From the NCBI RefSeq assembly GCF_900637555.1, contig NZ_LR134378.1, positions 506,001-570,000 on the forward strand: DNA of 64,000 nucleotides, written 5' to 3'. Source of the stretch: Lautropia mirabilis. GTDB lineage: Bacteria > Pseudomonadota > Gammaproteobacteria > Burkholderiales > Burkholderiaceae_E. Positions 31,612 through 39,621 of this stretch are shown in pieces. Both the position numbers and the translations under genes were made by a program. Position 1 is the first letter of the stretch; each line of letters starts with the position of its first letter. The notes under the pieces were generated by a model. It saw only the letters and a program-made list of their open reading frames with translations. It was not told the origin of the DNA and did not search any database.

Positions 31612-33471
31612 ATGCCTGCCTCGTCCTCTCCCCTGACCGTCCTGCTGGCCACCACGCCCAGCCTGCTGCTTGCTACTGTCCTGGTGGTCGCCACAGCCCT
31701 GCTGCTGCACCATGCGCCACGGCAGACCTCCTGCCGCCGTGCCATGTGGGGATGCAGTGCAGCCACCGGCCTCACGGCCGCCGCCTTCCTGCTGGAAGTC
31801 CTGTCGGCCTTCCTGCCGGCCGAAGTCTCAGCAAGCCTGGGCTGGGCACGGGCCGCCCTGTTGCTGGGCACCACAGCCCTGCTGGCCTGGCTGTCTCCCT
31901 GGGGACGCCGGCTGATTTCGCTGCCACCGCGTACCCAGCTGGAAACGAGGAACCAGCAGCTTCAGGCCGAGATCGAGCGCATCAAGCACACCAACGAAGT
32001 CATTGCCCTGTCCGAGGCGCGCTACCGCCTGCTGATGGACACGGCCGCCGAGGGCATCTGGATCCTGGACCGCGTGGGCCGCATCAGTCTGGCCAACCCT
32101 CGACTGGCCAACATGCTGGGCACCACCCCCGAGCAGATGAAGGGCCGTGCCCTGCTGGAACTGGTGCCCGAGACCGAACGTCCCGACATCATCAACCTGC
32201 TGCAGCGCCAGAAGCGGGGCGAGGCCGTGCGCACACTGTGCCACCTGCTGCGCCCGGATGGTCGCCTGGTGGCCGTGCAAATCTCCAGCACGCCCATGAG
32301 CCAGGGCGCCGCCACCGGCAGCAGCCTTTCGGTCATCACCGACCTGAGCGACCAGATGAAGGTGCAGGACGAGCTGCGCAAGGTGGCCGCCGACCTGCAG
32401 GAACAGGTGCATGGCCGCACCCTGGCCTACCGTGACACCGCCAACCAGCTGGCCGCCATGCTGGAGACCAGCCGCGCCCAGTCGCGGGCCTACGGCATCC
32501 TGCAGGATCTGAACGACATGCTGCAGACCTGCCCCACGCCCAACGAGGCCGCCCGGGTGGCGGGCGAGTTTGCCACCAAGCTCTTCCACGCCGACTCCGG
32601 CTCCATCTACATTGCCGAGCCCGGTCAGGCCAAGTTCCGGATCCTGGGATCGTGGGGCCTGCAGAACGAGACGGCCGAGACCCTGCAGCTCAACGATTGC
32701 TGGGGCCTGCGCCAGAACCAGGCCTATCCGCACAACGAGAACCAGATCGGCATCCGCTGCCACCACCTCAGCATCGGCCCCAACCGCCACAGCTGCTGCA
32801 TGCCGATGTTCGCCAACGGCCAGGCCACCGGCCTGATCTGCCTGCGCAGCGACCAGCCCTTCGTGGGCAGCGACGCCGAGACCACCGCTGCGAATCAGAA
32901 GATCCGTCGTCTCTTCGCCAGCAACGTGGCCCAGTTCCTGGCCAACCTCACGCTGCGCCAGACGCTGGAGCAAGCCTCGCTGCGTGACCCGCTCACCAAC
33001 CTGTTCAACCGCCGCTACTTCAACGAGCAGCTGGCCATCGAGTTCGAGCGCGCCAGCCGTGCACGCTCCCCGCTGGCCCTGCAGACGGTCGACATCGACC
33101 ACTTCAAGCGCCTCAACGACCGCTACGGCCACGAGGCCGGCGACCGCGTGCTGGTGCAGGTGTCCGAAGTGCTGGTCCAGAATGCCCGCGCCGGCGACAT
33201 CGTCTGTCGCTGGGGCGGCGAGGAATTCCTGATCCTCATGCCCGGCCTCAACGGCACCTCCGCCAAGCGCCGCGCCGACGAGATCCGTCGCAAGGTCCAG
33301 GAGAAGGTCGAGACCGTCGGCGGCGCCCCCGTCAGCGTCTCCATCGGCGTGGCCGCCTACCCCGAGCACGCCTCCGACCCGGAAGGGCTGGTCAACGTCA
33401 GCGACCGGGCCCTCTATGCCTCCAAGGGTGCAGGACGCAACCGCGTCACCGTCGCGGTCTCCGTGCTGTAG
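31612..33471 (+). CDS. Membrane PAS-GAF diguanylate cyclase
   Basis: A 619-residue sensor that makes c-di-GMP from two GTP. Three N-terminal hydrophobic helices (about 7-105) precede a coiled coil, a PAS domain (about 132-250), a second coiled coil, a GAF domain (about 285-450) and a GGDEF domain (about 460-615). The active-site loop is GGEEF at 535-539, with the inhibitory I-site RAGD five residues before it, and DIDHFKRLND upstream, so activity with product inhibition is expected. The GAF domain has several Cys and His residues (CWGLR, RCHH, HSCC) as in a known GAF subfamily; metal or redox sensing is possible. It lies next to the polysaccharide locus. Confidence 0.92.
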   Translation: MPASSSPLTVLLATTPSLLLATVLVVATALLLHHAPRQTSCRRAMWGCSAATGLTAAAFLLEVLSAFLPAEVSASLGWARAALLLGTTALLAWLSPWGRRLISLPPRTQLETRNQQLQAEIERIKHTNEVIALSEARYRLLMDTAAEGIWILDRVGRISLANPRLANMLGTTPEQMKGRALLELVPETERPDIINLLQRQKRGEAVRTLCHLLRPDGRLVAVQISSTPMSQGAATGSSLSVITDLSDQMKVQDELRKVAADLQEQVHGRTLAYRDTANQLAAMLETSRAQSRAYGILQDLNDMLQTCPTPNEAARVAGEFATKLFHADSGSIYIAEPGQAKFRILGSWGLQNETAETLQLNDCWGLRQNQAYPHNENQIGIRCHHLSIGPNRHSCCMPMFANGQATGLICLRSDQPFVGSDAETTAANQKIRRLFASNVAQFLANLTLRQTLEQASLRDPLTNLFNRRYFNEQLAIEFERASRARSPLALQTVDIDHFKRLNDRYGHEAGDRVLVQVSEVLVQNARAGDIVCRWGGEEFLILMPGLNGTSAKRRADEIRRKVQEKVETVGGAPVSVSIGVAAYPEHASDPEGLVNVSDRALYASKGAGRNRVTVAVSVL

Positions 33472-33801
33472 CCTTGATCTTACCCAGCCCTGACACATCG
33501 CCGCCCCTCTGGCCACAGGCCCACACAAGGACACGAATCAGGACATGAATATTGCATTCAGCATGCAATGAACAAGAGAGGAGCCACCTTGGCTGCATCC
33601 AGGCGCCAGGACCGTCCAAAAGAAGCAACGCTGTTACCAGTTATCTCGATGAGGCGCCATTTTTCAGGGGTGCGCCGTTGCACATATGACGCAATATGCG
33701 TCTTTGCGTTACATTAAAGCGTGTTTTGGTGTCAGTCTTTGGCACACTAGGGCTATGCCCACCACCTGGGACTCAGACCTGCCGCAGCCTCGCTGCCTTG
33801 C
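33472..33801. promoter_or_regulatory. 330-bp intergenic region with palindrome and possible promoter
   Basis: AT-rich at 33530-33580 and 33680-33740. The inverted repeat GACGCA-ATA-TGCGTC (33688-33702) overlaps a weak -35 (ATGACG, 33686-33691) placed 18 bases before TACATT (33710-33715). This could be an operator-promoter for the membrane coiled-coil gene downstream. The match is weak and the transcription start would leave an 80-90 base leader. Confidence 0.35.
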
Positions 33802-35250
33802 ATGCAGGATAACCCAGGGGCTTCCCCGACCCGGACCCTTCTGGATGGAGTGGCTTTGTCAGACTACCTGGCTCATCTAGCGCGCAACCTCCCTGACCTT
33901 GCCGAGCGCGGCGCCTATGGCACGCTGCTTGTTCTGGTCATGGCGGCAGGCTTCGTGCTGGCCTGGCTCATCCAGGCCAGCCGGCGCCAGCGTGTCGTGC
34001 GCCAGATCATCGAGACCCACATCCAGGAAGAACGCGCCGAGCAGGAAGAATCCCGCCTGCTGGCCGAAGACCTGGCCCAGGAGCAGGCCAGCCGACTGGC
34101 CCAGCAGGCCCGCAGCATTGCCCACCTGAAGGCACGGCTGGCCACCCACATTGCGCGTGAGCGGGGCGAGGCCGTCACACCCGGCACCAGGCCCCCTGCC
34201 GCCCCCCACGCCGCTTCGGCCCCGGCCACCCGGCCCGCCGAAGGAACGACGGGCGTCCGCTTTCCGGCCACGCTCATCCTTGATCAGGCCGAGACCTGGA
34301 CGGCATCACAGACCCGGACGCAAACTCAGACCCGGACACAAACCCGGACCGGGACACCAACCCGGCCACAGACCCTGACCCGGCAGACCACCCTGGTTGC
34401 GACGCAGCCCGATCCGGCACCGGAACCCCGCCCCATGTCCTCGCCTGCGCCCACCACCCGACCGGTCCGCCTCCAACACACACGCACCGGCAACGTGATC
34501 ACCACGGCCGAGCTGGCCCGCCGGGCCGCCGCCCGAGCCTCGGCCATCCACGCCGCGGCTGCCGAACGCGCCCGCACCGCCCCGCAACCGGCTCCAGCCC
34601 AGACGCCCCACGCGGCTGCCCCCCAGATCCAGCCCGCCCACGTGCCCACCGATGCGCCCCGGCCGTCGGGCAGCACCTGCGTGGACATGGCCACCCAGGC
34701 CGCCCTCGTGGCCAGCCGAGCCAGCCGGCTGCACAATGCCGCCCGGGTCAGCCAAGCCGGCTACACCCTGTACGACGCCACCCGCGCCGCCCAGAACGAG
34801 ATGAGTCTGGCCATTGCCGGCTTCGAGCTGGAGGCGCTGAAGAAACGGCTGGCGCACGAGCTGCGCATCAACCGGGAAAAGGCCCGCCTGATGCGTCAGT
34901 ACGAACAGGATGCCGAACACTGGCACCAGGCCCACCAGCGGGCCCATGAACGCTGCGTCAGCCTGGCCAGCACCATACGCGCCCTGGAAACCATCCTGAA
35001 GCAGACGCGGCATTCCTGGGCCGCCAGCGAGAGCGAACTGGCCCGGCTGCGCGAACAGCTGCGCCAGCAACAGGCCATCAACCTGATGAACGTGCGCCCG
35101 CCCGACGGCCCGGCCGTTCCGCGGACGCCCGGGACGGGGTCGGGCAACGATCACCCGCCGCTCTCGATGCTGCTGCGGGATCGCCTGAACCAGGCGGCAC
35201 GCTCGCTGGGGCGGCACAGTGGCGTGATGGGCGGCGCGGGCCCCCAGTAA
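33802..35250 (+). CDS. Unknown membrane-anchored coiled-coil protein with Thr-Gln-Arg repeats
   Basis: A 482-residue protein with no family I recognise. One membrane helix (about 40-60, YGTLLVLVMAAGFVLAWLI) precedes a long charged coiled coil (about 65-125, rich in Glu/Ala/Arg). A disordered Pro/Thr/Ala-rich middle (about 130-300) includes a TQTRTQTQTRTQTRTGT run encoded by imperfect DNA repeats. A second coiled coil (about 335-430) and a Gly/Pro tail follow. The ATG at 33802 has no ribosome site; a TTG at 33856 is preceded by GGATGGAG and may be the true start. It resembles envelope or cytoskeletal scaffold proteins in layout only. Confidence 0.65.
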   Translation: MQDNPGASPTRTLLDGVALSDYLAHLARNLPDLAERGAYGTLLVLVMAAGFVLAWLIQASRRQRVVRQIIETHIQEERAEQEESRLLAEDLAQEQASRLAQQARSIAHLKARLATHIARERGEAVTPGTRPPAAPHAASAPATRPAEGTTGVRFPATLILDQAETWTASQTRTQTQTRTQTRTGTPTRPQTLTRQTTLVATQPDPAPEPRPMSSPAPTTRPVRLQHTRTGNVITTAELARRAAARASAIHAAAAERARTAPQPAPAQTPHAAAPQIQPAHVPTDAPRPSGSTCVDMATQAALVASRASRLHNAARVSQAGYTLYDATRAAQNEMSLAIAGFELEALKKRLAHELRINREKARLMRQYEQDAEHWHQAHQRAHERCVSLASTIRALETILKQTRHSWAASESELARLREQLRQQQAINLMNVRPPDGPAVPRTPGTGSGNDHPPLSMLLRDRLNQAARSLGRHSGVMGGAGPQ

Positions 35251-35265
35251 CGCCATCGGGACGGA

Positions 35266-36231
35266 TCAATCCGTCTGCCGCACCTCTTCACTCGAACGGG
35301 CAAACAGCCATCCCAGCACGATGCCGGCACTGACGTTGGTCCGGCGCTCCACCAGCGGCGAATCGGCAAAGGCCGCTCCGCCCAGATGCGTGGCCCGCAC
35401 GAAACCCGCCACCCACGTCTGCGGATAACGCTTGTTGAGCGCAGCCGTCAGCTCCAGCCCGCCATAGCCCCCCTTGGCCGCATAGGCCGGACGCCACGTG
35501 CGGGCATGTTGCGGGTCGATCTCGTAGTAGTAACGGTGATAGGCGCGCGTGGCGAACACCGGTCCGCCCCACAGTCCGAACTGCCAACCGGAAAAACCGA
35601 CCACGTCACTCACCCGCCAGCCCAGGCTGGGACTGAACACCCAGCCCCGGTTCTGCAGCCGACCCAGCGGCATGGCGTAGCGCAGGGGCAGCTCCAGCCG
35701 CAACTCCTGCTTGCGGCTGGCATCGGACCACAGATGCACCTGCAGCCGGGGCCCGATCTCGAACAGCGACTTGAGCCGCGGCATGCCCGCCCGGATGCCC
35801 GTGGTGGTGCGACGCACCGGCGGCGTCAGTCCCACACTCACATCCAGCTCGACGCGGTCGGAATCCCACAGATCCGCCCGAATACCGCTGCGATCCACCC
35901 GCAGATGCGGCGAGCGATAGACAAACATCGGAAAGGGCAGCAGATACTGCCGCTGCCGGGCCGACCCCCGATAATCCGGCAGCGTGATGCCCGACAGCCC
36001 GGCACCCACCTCCCAGACCGGCAGACTGTGCCGGTGCGAGAACGAACGCGCCTGGCCATCAGTTCTGGTGGTATCGGTATCCGCCGCCCAGACCGGCATA
36101 GCCAGACCAGACAGCGCCAGACACAATGCCCACCGGGAAACGGATGCGCGATCAATCGGGAACGTGTGGGCTGCACATCGGCGCCGAGGCGTCACGGCAG
36201 CACGATGCGAAGGGATCGGAAACAGGGACAT
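35266..36231 (-). CDS. mipA: MipA/OmpV family outer-membrane protein
   Basis: A 321-residue outer-membrane beta-barrel of the MipA/OmpV family. A signal peptide with a long basic n-region ends near AMPVWA-AD (about residue 50). The mature part has the family opening WEVGAGLSGITLPDYRGS and LLPFPMFVYRSPHLRVD, then alternating amphipathic strands, and ends in a short charged tail. Such proteins bind murein enzymes or form porins. It follows the DUF6152-like gene by 12 bp, so they are probably one operon. The ATG at 36231 lacks a good ribosome site. A small 6-bp inverted repeat (35260-35275) spans the stop codon. Confidence 0.85.
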   Translation of the reverse strand: MSLFPIPSHRAAVTPRRRCAAHTFPIDRASVSRWALCLALSGLAMPVWAADTDTTRTDGQARSFSHRHSLPVWEVGAGLSGITLPDYRGSARQRQYLLPFPMFVYRSPHLRVDRSGIRADLWDSDRVELDVSVGLTPPVRRTTTGIRAGMPRLKSLFEIGPRLQVHLWSDASRKQELRLELPLRYAMPLGRLQNRGWVFSPSLGWRVSDVVGFSGWQFGLWGGPVFATRAYHRYYYEIDPQHARTWRPAYAAKGGYGGLELTAALNKRYPQTWVAGFVRATHLGGAAFADSPLVERRTNVSAGIVLGWLFARSSEEVRQTD

Positions 36232-36243
36232 GAAAGAAAAAAA

Positions 36244-36759
36244 TCAGGGGCGCGGCACCGGCGGCCGTGAGCTGACCAGCACCTGTTCATCCGGCGTGCG
36301 CAACAGCACCACCAGCAGCTCGCCGTGGTACTCATCACGCGCCGACCGGAAATACACGACAGCAGAAACAGGATCCCCCGCCTTCAGCAGCTCCGGCTCA
36401 TCCAGAACCGCCCGCGACAGCCGCCAGTCCAGCGTCAGCACCAGCTGCCCCGAGCGATTCAGCGGCGACAGGATCGTCAGCGTCGGACGCGCCTCCGCAT
36501 CCTCCAGCGGCCGCATCCATTCCCGATCACGGGGCGGACGCCCGCCTGCGCGCGGCACCCGCACCGTCAGCCGGGCGCGCGGCAGCGTGGGCTCGATGCC
36601 CACCACCGTGCCCTGCAGGAACATCGGGTGCGCAAAATCGTATTTGCCCAGAAAACCGGGGGATGCAGACACCGACGATGTCCATCCGCCCAGCATCGCG
36701 GCACTCATGGCAGCAGGAATGAAAGCCAGGCAACGGCGTCGGCCGCAGAAAGGCGACAT
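36244..36759 (-). CDS. Small exported protein, DUF6152-like
   Basis: A 171-residue secreted protein of unknown function. The signal peptide spans about residues 1-33 (IPAAMSAAMLGGWTSSVSA). The mature region begins FLGKYDFAHPMFLQGTVVGIEP and has a beta-rich layout reminiscent of small periplasmic DUF6152-type proteins. The start at 36759 is supported by a strong AGGAGGG six bases upstream; a longer reading (to 36924) would precede the signal peptide with unrelated residues. It is the first gene of a two-gene operon with mipA. Family placement is tentative. Confidence 0.7.
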   Translation of the reverse strand: MSPFCGRRRCLAFIPAAMSAAMLGGWTSSVSASPGFLGKYDFAHPMFLQGTVVGIEPTLPRARLTVRVPRAGGRPPRDREWMRPLEDAEARPTLTILSPLNRSGQLVLTLDWRLSRAVLDEPELLKAGDPVSAVVYFRSARDEYHGELLVVLLRTPDEQVLVSSRPPVPRP

Positions 36760-37192
36760 GGATCCCTCCTGTTCGGTTGGGAGAATAGCGGCGGCATGCC
36801 CGCCCCGAAAAAAGACCCGACGGACGGTCTGGACGTCGTTCGCCGAAGGAACACGGCTGTGTCCAGCCGCATGCCATTGCCCGGATCCCTGAAGAAGGAC
36901 CCATACCCTCACGCCGGAGCGCAAAGCCCGTAGTGATCATCACAAGCCATGGCATCGGTGACACGCACGGCGATTATAAGTAGCCCCCTTTCGTCGCGTG
37001 ATCTAACACGCTGAAACGCCCAGCCCTTGCCGACCGTCTGGGCATGCACGACAATGAACATGACACCGACCGGCGCAAAACCGCTCCGGGCCCCGCGTCC
37101 AGCCAACCTGCATGACCTCGTCTTCAGGTTCCGGAGCGATGGAAAGCCCGAAGCCGCAGCCGGTCGTTTCCTTTCCTCAAACAGGTATCCCC
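36760..37192. promoter_or_regulatory. Divergent regulatory region upstream of the mipA operon and thioredoxin
   Basis: A consensus -10 TATAAT reads on the minus strand at 36978-36973, pointing to the mipA operon about 210 bp away, but no good -35 is seen at 16-18 bp. A perfect palindrome GTGAT-C-ATCAC lies just downstream at 36933-36943 and CGTG-N6-CACG just upstream (36997-37010), both plausible regulator sites. The thioredoxin side (37000-37192) shows no clear promoter. Confidence 0.45.
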
Positions 37193-37564
37193 ATGGCCGT
37201 CAAAGAACTCAAAACTGCCGACTTCGACACCACGATCAGCAACAACGACATCGTGATCCTCGACTTCTGGGCGCCGTGGTGTGGGCCCTGCAAGAGCTTC
37301 GCCCCGGTCTTCGAAAGCGTCTCCAAAGAGCACCCGGACATCGTCTTCGCCAAGATCAACACCGACGAGGAAACCAGCCTGGCTGGCCACTTCGGCATCC
37401 GCTCCATCCCCACGCTGATGGTCTTCCGTGAGCGCGTCATCGTCTTCCAGCAGGCCGGTGCCCTGCCCAAGGGAGCCCTCGATGACCTGATCCGCCAGAT
37501 CCGCAATCTGGACATGGAAGAGATCAAGCGCGGCGCCCAGCCCTACTCCGCCGACAATCAGTAA
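37193..37564 (+). CDS. Thioredoxin family protein
   Basis: A 123-residue cytoplasmic thioredoxin. The active site is intact: ILDFWAPWCGPCKSFAPV at about 21-38, with the cis-proline region RSIPTLMVF near 78-86. It has a short C-terminal extension (NLDMEEIKRGAQPYS) beyond the usual 105-110 residues. An in-frame ATG at 37112 would add 27 residues without signal-peptide character, so 37193 is preferred. It would reduce disulfides of client enzymes using thioredoxin reductase. It is followed 44 bp later by an unrelated EamA transporter on the same strand. Confidence 0.88.
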   Translation: MAVKELKTADFDTTISNNDIVILDFWAPWCGPCKSFAPVFESVSKEHPDIVFAKINTDEETSLAGHFGIRSIPTLMVFRERVIVFQQAGALPKGALDDLIRQIRNLDMEEIKRGAQPYSADNQ

Positions 37565-37608
37565 AGCGGACTCCCGTCGCTGCAGCGACAGGGTCAGGCC
37601 CGCCACGC

Positions 37609-38505
37609 ATGGACGTCCAGGACGCCCGACTCAAGCGCCACGCCCCCTGGCTGATGGCGCTCCTGACCCTCATCTGGGGCACCAACTGGCCCGTCATCGC
37701 ACTGGCCGTGCGCGAAGTCTCCGCCTGGACCTTCCGCGCCCTCACCCTGCCGGTGGCCGGCATCCTGCTTCTGCTGCTGGCCCATCGCCGCAAACTGCCG
37801 CTGGCCATTCCGCGCCAGCACTGGCCCATGCTGCTGTGCTCCGCATGGGCCTTCCTGGCACTCTGGAACGTGGCCACCACGCTGGCCCTCACCTACATTC
37901 CCTCCGGCCAGGCCGCCCTGCTGGGCTTCACCATGCCGCTGTGGGCCGCACTCTGGTCATGGCTGCTGTTCGGCCACACGCTGGACGGCCGCCAGTGGCT
38001 GGCGCTGCTGCTGGGCACGGCGGGCGTCATCGTGCTGATGATTCCGGCCTTTGCCAGCTACGCCCATGCCCCCTTGGGCCTTGTCTACGGGCTGGCCTCC
38101 GGCGCCGGCTGGGCCCTCAGCACCGTGCTGCTCAAGCACCGGCCCATTCCCGTGCCCACCACCGTGCTCACCGGCTGGCAACTGCTGCTGGCTTCCGTGC
38201 CCGTCATCATCGGCGCATGGCTGCTGGGCGATCACCAGTGGTTCATGCCCTCGGCCTCTTCGCTGGCCGCCTTCATCTACATCACGCTGGTGCCCATGCT
38301 GTTCGGCAACCTGCTGTGGTTCTCGCTCATCCAGTGGCTGCCGCCGCAGCTGGTCTCGCTCTCGCCCATCATGATTCCCATGGTGGCCATGGTCTCGGGC
38401 GCCATCGTCCTGAACGAACCGCTGGGCTGGCAGCAATGGCTGGCCATGATGCTGTCGGCCTCCGGACTGGGGCTGATGCTGTTCAGGCGTTCAGACCGAT
38501 CATGA
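37609..38505 (+). CDS. EamA/DMT family transporter
   Basis: A 298-residue inner-membrane drug/metabolite transporter with two EamA repeats and about 10 membrane helices. The first repeat opens APWLMALLTLIWGTNWPVIALAV, the second near APLGLVYGLASGAGWALSTV, and it ends in PLGWQQWLAMMLSASGLGLMLF, a standard helix-10 motif. Substrate is unknown (amino acids, purines or other metabolites are exported by relatives). Its last 23 bases overlap the convergent GlcU-type gene, a tight tail-to-tail arrangement with no room for a terminator between them. Confidence 0.88.
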   Translation: MDVQDARLKRHAPWLMALLTLIWGTNWPVIALAVREVSAWTFRALTLPVAGILLLLLAHRRKLPLAIPRQHWPMLLCSAWAFLALWNVATTLALTYIPSGQAALLGFTMPLWAALWSWLLFGHTLDGRQWLALLLGTAGVIVLMIPAFASYAHAPLGLVYGLASGAGWALSTVLLKHRPIPVPTTVLTGWQLLLASVPVIIGAWLLGDHQWFMPSASSLAAFIYITLVPMLFGNLLWFSLIQWLPPQLVSLSPIMIPMVAMVSGAIVLNEPLGWQQWLAMMLSASGLGLMLFRRSDRS

Positions 38506-39358
38506 TGCCGCCTGCCACCACCAACGCAAGCCCCGTCAATACGTGGCGCATTTCCTTGCGGGTCTTCTTCTCGCCCAGAATGTAGATGCTGCCCAGCGTG
38601 GCCAGCACCACGTTCATCTGCGACAGCGTGAACCCCGTGGCAATGCCATTGCGATAGGCCGACAGCAGATAGGCCAGCGCCGCCGCCGCAAAGATGAAGC
38701 CGCCCAGCAGGTTCTGCACCGTCTTCCGGTTGAAGGGCTTGCTGCCCCGGAAGAACAGCGGCATCACCAGCGACATGGCCACCATGCCCACCGCCTGCGG
38801 CAGGAAGGCATCCTGCCCGTCAACGTGCCCCGCTCGCGGAAAGTACGAATACCCCACGTAGCCCACCGTCGAGATCAGCAGCGTGATCACACCCGCGCGC
38901 ATGTCCACGCCCTCATGCCCCTCACCCTCCTGATGCGTGGTGAGATAGATGCCCAGCACGATCAGCGCAATGGCACAGAAACCCAGCACCTTGTCTGCCA
39001 GCGTCGGCCACTCGCCAAACACCAGAACCCCGACCAGCGAGGTGGACACCAGCTGCATGCCGGTCGAAATGGGCATGGCATTGGACACCCCGATCTGGCC
39101 GAACGAACGGTACTGATTCATCTGCCCGAAGGCCCAGCAGGCCCCGGACGCAAAGCTGTACCAGAACACCGGGCCACTCAACGTGGGGGGCATGATCATC
39201 GCCACCACGATCGACACCAGCAGCGTGCCGACCGTCGTACCGATGATCTGCTGCACCGGCGTGCCCCCCACACGCGACACCACCAGCGGCAGAATGCCCC
39301 AGAAGAATGCCGGGGCCAGTGCAATCAGGATGTTCAGCCCCACGCCGCCTTCAGCCAT
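38483..39358 (-). CDS. glcU: GlcU/RbsU-type sugar uptake protein (GRP family)
   Basis: A 291-residue, 10-helix transporter of the glucose/ribose porter family. It has the start LIALAPAFFWGILPLVVSRVGG, GACWAFGQMNQYRSFGQIGVSNAMPISTGMQL and GEKKTRKEMRHVLTGLALVVAG, all typical of GlcU from Gram-positive bacteria, where it takes up glucose with protons. It differs from EamA carriers despite similar topology. The ATG at 39358 follows a GGAG-like site. The family is sparse in Betaproteobacteria, so horizontal origin is possible, although base composition here looks like the host's. Substrate remains inferred. Confidence 0.85.
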   Translation of the reverse strand: MAEGGVGLNILIALAPAFFWGILPLVVSRVGGTPVQQIIGTTVGTLLVSIVVAMIMPPTLSGPVFWYSFASGACWAFGQMNQYRSFGQIGVSNAMPISTGMQLVSTSLVGVLVFGEWPTLADKVLGFCAIALIVLGIYLTTHQEGEGHEGVDMRAGVITLLISTVGYVGYSYFPRAGHVDGQDAFLPQAVGMVAMSLVMPLFFRGSKPFNRKTVQNLLGGFIFAAAALAYLLSAYRNGIATGFTLSQMNVVLATLGSIYILGEKKTRKEMRHVLTGLALVVAGGIMIGLNA

Positions 39359-39577
39359 CGTTCACTCCATGCTCAGCCTTCGCCATGCCGTAAGGATAGA
39401 GCGTCAGGCCCGCTTTTTCAGGCATACCACCGGCAGCTTGTCATGTGCTTGCTCCCGGAGCGCAGACGGAGACCTGCCATGCCGGCCGCGGCCAGGTTCC
39501 GCGCCATGAAAGCCGTTGGCACCGTTGTGGCACCGACGGACACGGTTCTGGCGCTGTGCTGGCACCGTTGAGGCGTG

Positions 39578-39610
39578 GTTGTGGCGCAGTTCTCCAGACC
39601 GCGCCACAAC
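39578..39610 (-). terminator. Hairpin downstream of prfC
   Basis: Perfect 10-bp inverted repeat GTTGTGGCGC / GCGCCACAAC with a 13-base loop, 11 bp beyond the prfC stop on the minus strand. No T-tract follows in that direction, so transcript-end stabilisation is as likely as termination. Confidence 0.5.
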
Positions 39611-39621
39611 TGCGCAGCCCC

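Noticed and set aside
31828-33534. 568-codon antisense frame over the diguanylate cyclase
   Set aside because: Mirrors the coding strand and has no domain; the GGDEF gene is certain.
34306-34390. Possible CRISPR or tandem array
   Set aside because: The repeats are short, in frame, imperfect and unspaced; they encode a Thr-Gln-Arg run in the coiled-coil protein.
35260-35275. Small palindrome between convergent genes as a bidirectional terminator
   Set aside because: Only six base pairs, overlaps the mipA stop codon and lacks T-runs on either strand.
39517-39570. Three TGGCACCG copies, one giving GG-N10-GC like a sigma-54 promoter
   Set aside because: The orientation is plus-strand but the next downstream plus-strand gene is about 1.9 kb away, beyond the antisense prfC, and the -12 element has a mismatch. 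Most likely fortuitous, although the helical spacing of the copies is curious.
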